The position numbers and the translations under genes are program-made. Under the pieces are notes generated by a model. It made no database searches, had not been told where the DNA came from, and worked only from the letters and a program-made list of their open reading frames with translations. 5,202 bases of DNA from Chloroflexota bacterium (GTDB lineage Bacteria; Chloroflexota; Limnocylindria; QHBO01): the NCBI GenBank assembly GCA_013694795.1, contig JACDBS010000102.1, forward strand, positions 1 through 5,202, read 5' to 3'. Numbering within the stretch: position 1 is the stretch's first letter; the number at the start of each line of letters is the position of its first letter. Below, in pieces: positions 4,471-5,202 of the stretch.

Positions 4471-5079
4471 CGTATTGCCACGAGCCAGGCGCGCTCGTAT
4501 CGCAGCCAGCTCCGAGCGCAACAGGCCGAAGAGACGGGTGCGCGCATCCTTGACGCCACCGTTCGGGTGATGGCCCGCGGCCTCGCCAGCGTGTCCATTC
4601 CCGCGGTGGCGCGCGAGGCCGGCGTGTCGGTGCCGACGATCTACCGTCACTTCGCTACGAAGCGCGATCTCATCGCGGCGGTGTACCCACACGTCGTGCG
4701 CCGTGCCGGCCTCGACAAACTGGTCCCCCCGCGCTCGGTGGACGAGCTTCGGGATGCGGTGCGCGCGTACTTCGACCATACCGAAGCGCTAGACGACCTC
4801 GCACGCGCGGCCATGGCCAGCCCGGCGTCGGAGGAGGCCAGGCGGATCAACATGCCGGATCGGCTCGCGACATTCCATCAGGTCGCCGATTCGATCGTGC
4901 CCAAGCTCCCGGAGGTCGATCGGGACCGGATCGCGCGCCTCCTGGTCATCCTCACCGCGTCTTCGTCCCTGCGCATGTGGCGGAATAACCTCGGCTCGTC
5001 GGTGGACGAGGCGGCCGATGATATCGATTGGGTGATCCATGCGGCCATTGCCGCCGCGACCACGAGGAAGCGACGATGA
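4465..5079 (+). CDS. TetR/AcrR-family transcriptional regulator
   Basis: A 204-residue regulator. A basic N-terminal arm (residues 1-20) leads into the TetR DNA-binding domain. Helix 1 is ETGARILDATVRVMARGLASVSI (about 23-45), and the helix-turn-helix is VAREAGVSVPTIYRHFATKRDLI (48-70), with the family-typical TIYRHF at 58-63 and K66 at the start of the following helix. The remainder (about 75-200) is an all-helical ligand/dimer domain containing DELRDAVRAYFDH and the long RIARLLVILTASSSLRMW helix near 152-169; its ligand cannot be predicted. Length is normal for the family (about 190-220). The start at 4465 fits the family and no nearer in-frame ATG exists; it has no Shine-Dalgarno but a well-placed -10 box. 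The stop overlaps the next gene's start by 4 nt (ATGA), so the regulator and the PEP-synthase-like gene are probably one transcription unit, which would itself be repressed by this TetR. Confidence 0.93.
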   Translation: MNRIATSQARSYRSQLRAQQAEETGARILDATVRVMARGLASVSIPAVAREAGVSVPTIYRHFATKRDLIAAVYPHVVRRAGLDKLVPPRSVDELRDAVRAYFDHTEALDDLARAAMASPASEEARRINMPDRLATFHQVADSIVPKLPEVDRDRIARLLVILTASSSLRMWRNNLGSSVDEAADDIDWVIHAAIAAATTRKRR

Positions 5080-5202
5080 GCTCCGCATCGGTCCGAAGGC
5101 TCAGTGACGTGCGCATGGGCGATGCCGCCGAGGTCGGCGGCAAGGCCGCCAGCCTGGGGGAGCTGCTTGCGGCGGGCGTCCGCGTCCCGGACGGGGTGGT
5201 CC
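5076..5202 (+). CDS. Phosphoenolpyruvate synthase / PEP-utilizing enzyme, N-terminal fragment (cut by window edge)
   Basis: Only 42 codons are visible. Residues 18-30 read AEVGGKAASLGEL, followed by LAAGVRVPDGVV. This is the N-terminal glycine-rich block of the PEP/pyruvate-binding (PPDK_N, ATP-grasp) domain found in PpsA, pyruvate phosphate dikinase and rifampicin phosphotransferase (typically VGGKGASLGEL-x-AGLPVPPGFVV). PpsA makes PEP from pyruvate and ATP in gluconeogenesis; rifampicin phosphotransferase modifies the antibiotic with the same domain set, and this fragment cannot separate them. The ATG at 5076 overlaps the tetR stop (ATGA), and GAGGAAG at 5064-5070 gives a good Shine-Dalgarno 5 nt upstream, unlike the SD-less tetR. 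The gene continues beyond the window. Confidence 0.85.
   Translation, partial: MSSASVRRLSDVRMGDAAEVGGKAASLGELLAAGVRVPDGVV

Noticed and set aside
1..5202. CRISPR array, insertion sequence, toxin-antitoxin or phage-defence genes
   Set aside because: No regularly spaced repeats, transposase motifs or defence-type domains are visible on either strand.

Overview
The window comes from a GC-rich bacterial chromosome. High GC at third positions, tight tail-to-tail and overlapping genes, and two start codons preceded by a TANNNT box at exactly -12 to -7 (the layout of leaderless transcripts) fit a free-living soil or freshwater Chloroflexota or Actinobacteriota. That placement is inferred from style; no marker gene here fixes the phylum. 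There is no transposase, integrase, phage gene or CRISPR array. The gene content is ordinary chromosomal metabolism, transport and regulation.

Layout from left to right. (1) The C-terminal end of a biotin-dependent carboxyltransferase-family protein (PxpC/KipA-like, + strand) stops 4 nt before the convergent stop of a PLP-dependent threonine/serine dehydratase-like gene (- strand, 262-1236). (2) Between that gene and the next minus-strand gene lies a 134-bp non-coding segment (1290-1423) with nested repeats: 13-bp direct repeats at both ends, an inner inverted repeat placed 5 nt from each, and a GNRA-capped hairpin. It is the least explained part of the window. (3) A small unrecognised helical, histidine-containing protein (- strand, 1443-1823) is divergent from a ten-helix DMT/EamA exporter (+ strand, 2021-2971). 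Their shared region holds three 10-bp repeats. (4) A 275-bp gap with short imperfect repeats and hairpins leads to a two-gene minus-strand operon: an ArsR-family repressor (3719-4102) and an overlapping SRPBCC/AHSA1 protein (3247-3759). The operon has a near-consensus promoter whose -10 box sits inside a TATAACC-type inverted repeat. (5) A tRNA-Gln (anticodon CUG, encoded CCA) lies at 4276-4350. (6) A TetR-family regulator (4465-5079) overlaps by ATGA the start of a phosphoenolpyruvate synthase-like gene (5076 to the right edge).

Two small regulatory circuits can be proposed. In the first, ArsR controls itself and the co-transcribed SRPBCC protein. In the second, TetR controls itself and the PEP-synthase-like enzyme through palindromes at 4441-4452 and 4456-4470; the second palindrome covers the tetR start codon. 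I did not find a clear new multi-gene system. The best candidates for something undescribed are the 1290-1423 element and the small histidine-containing protein next to it.
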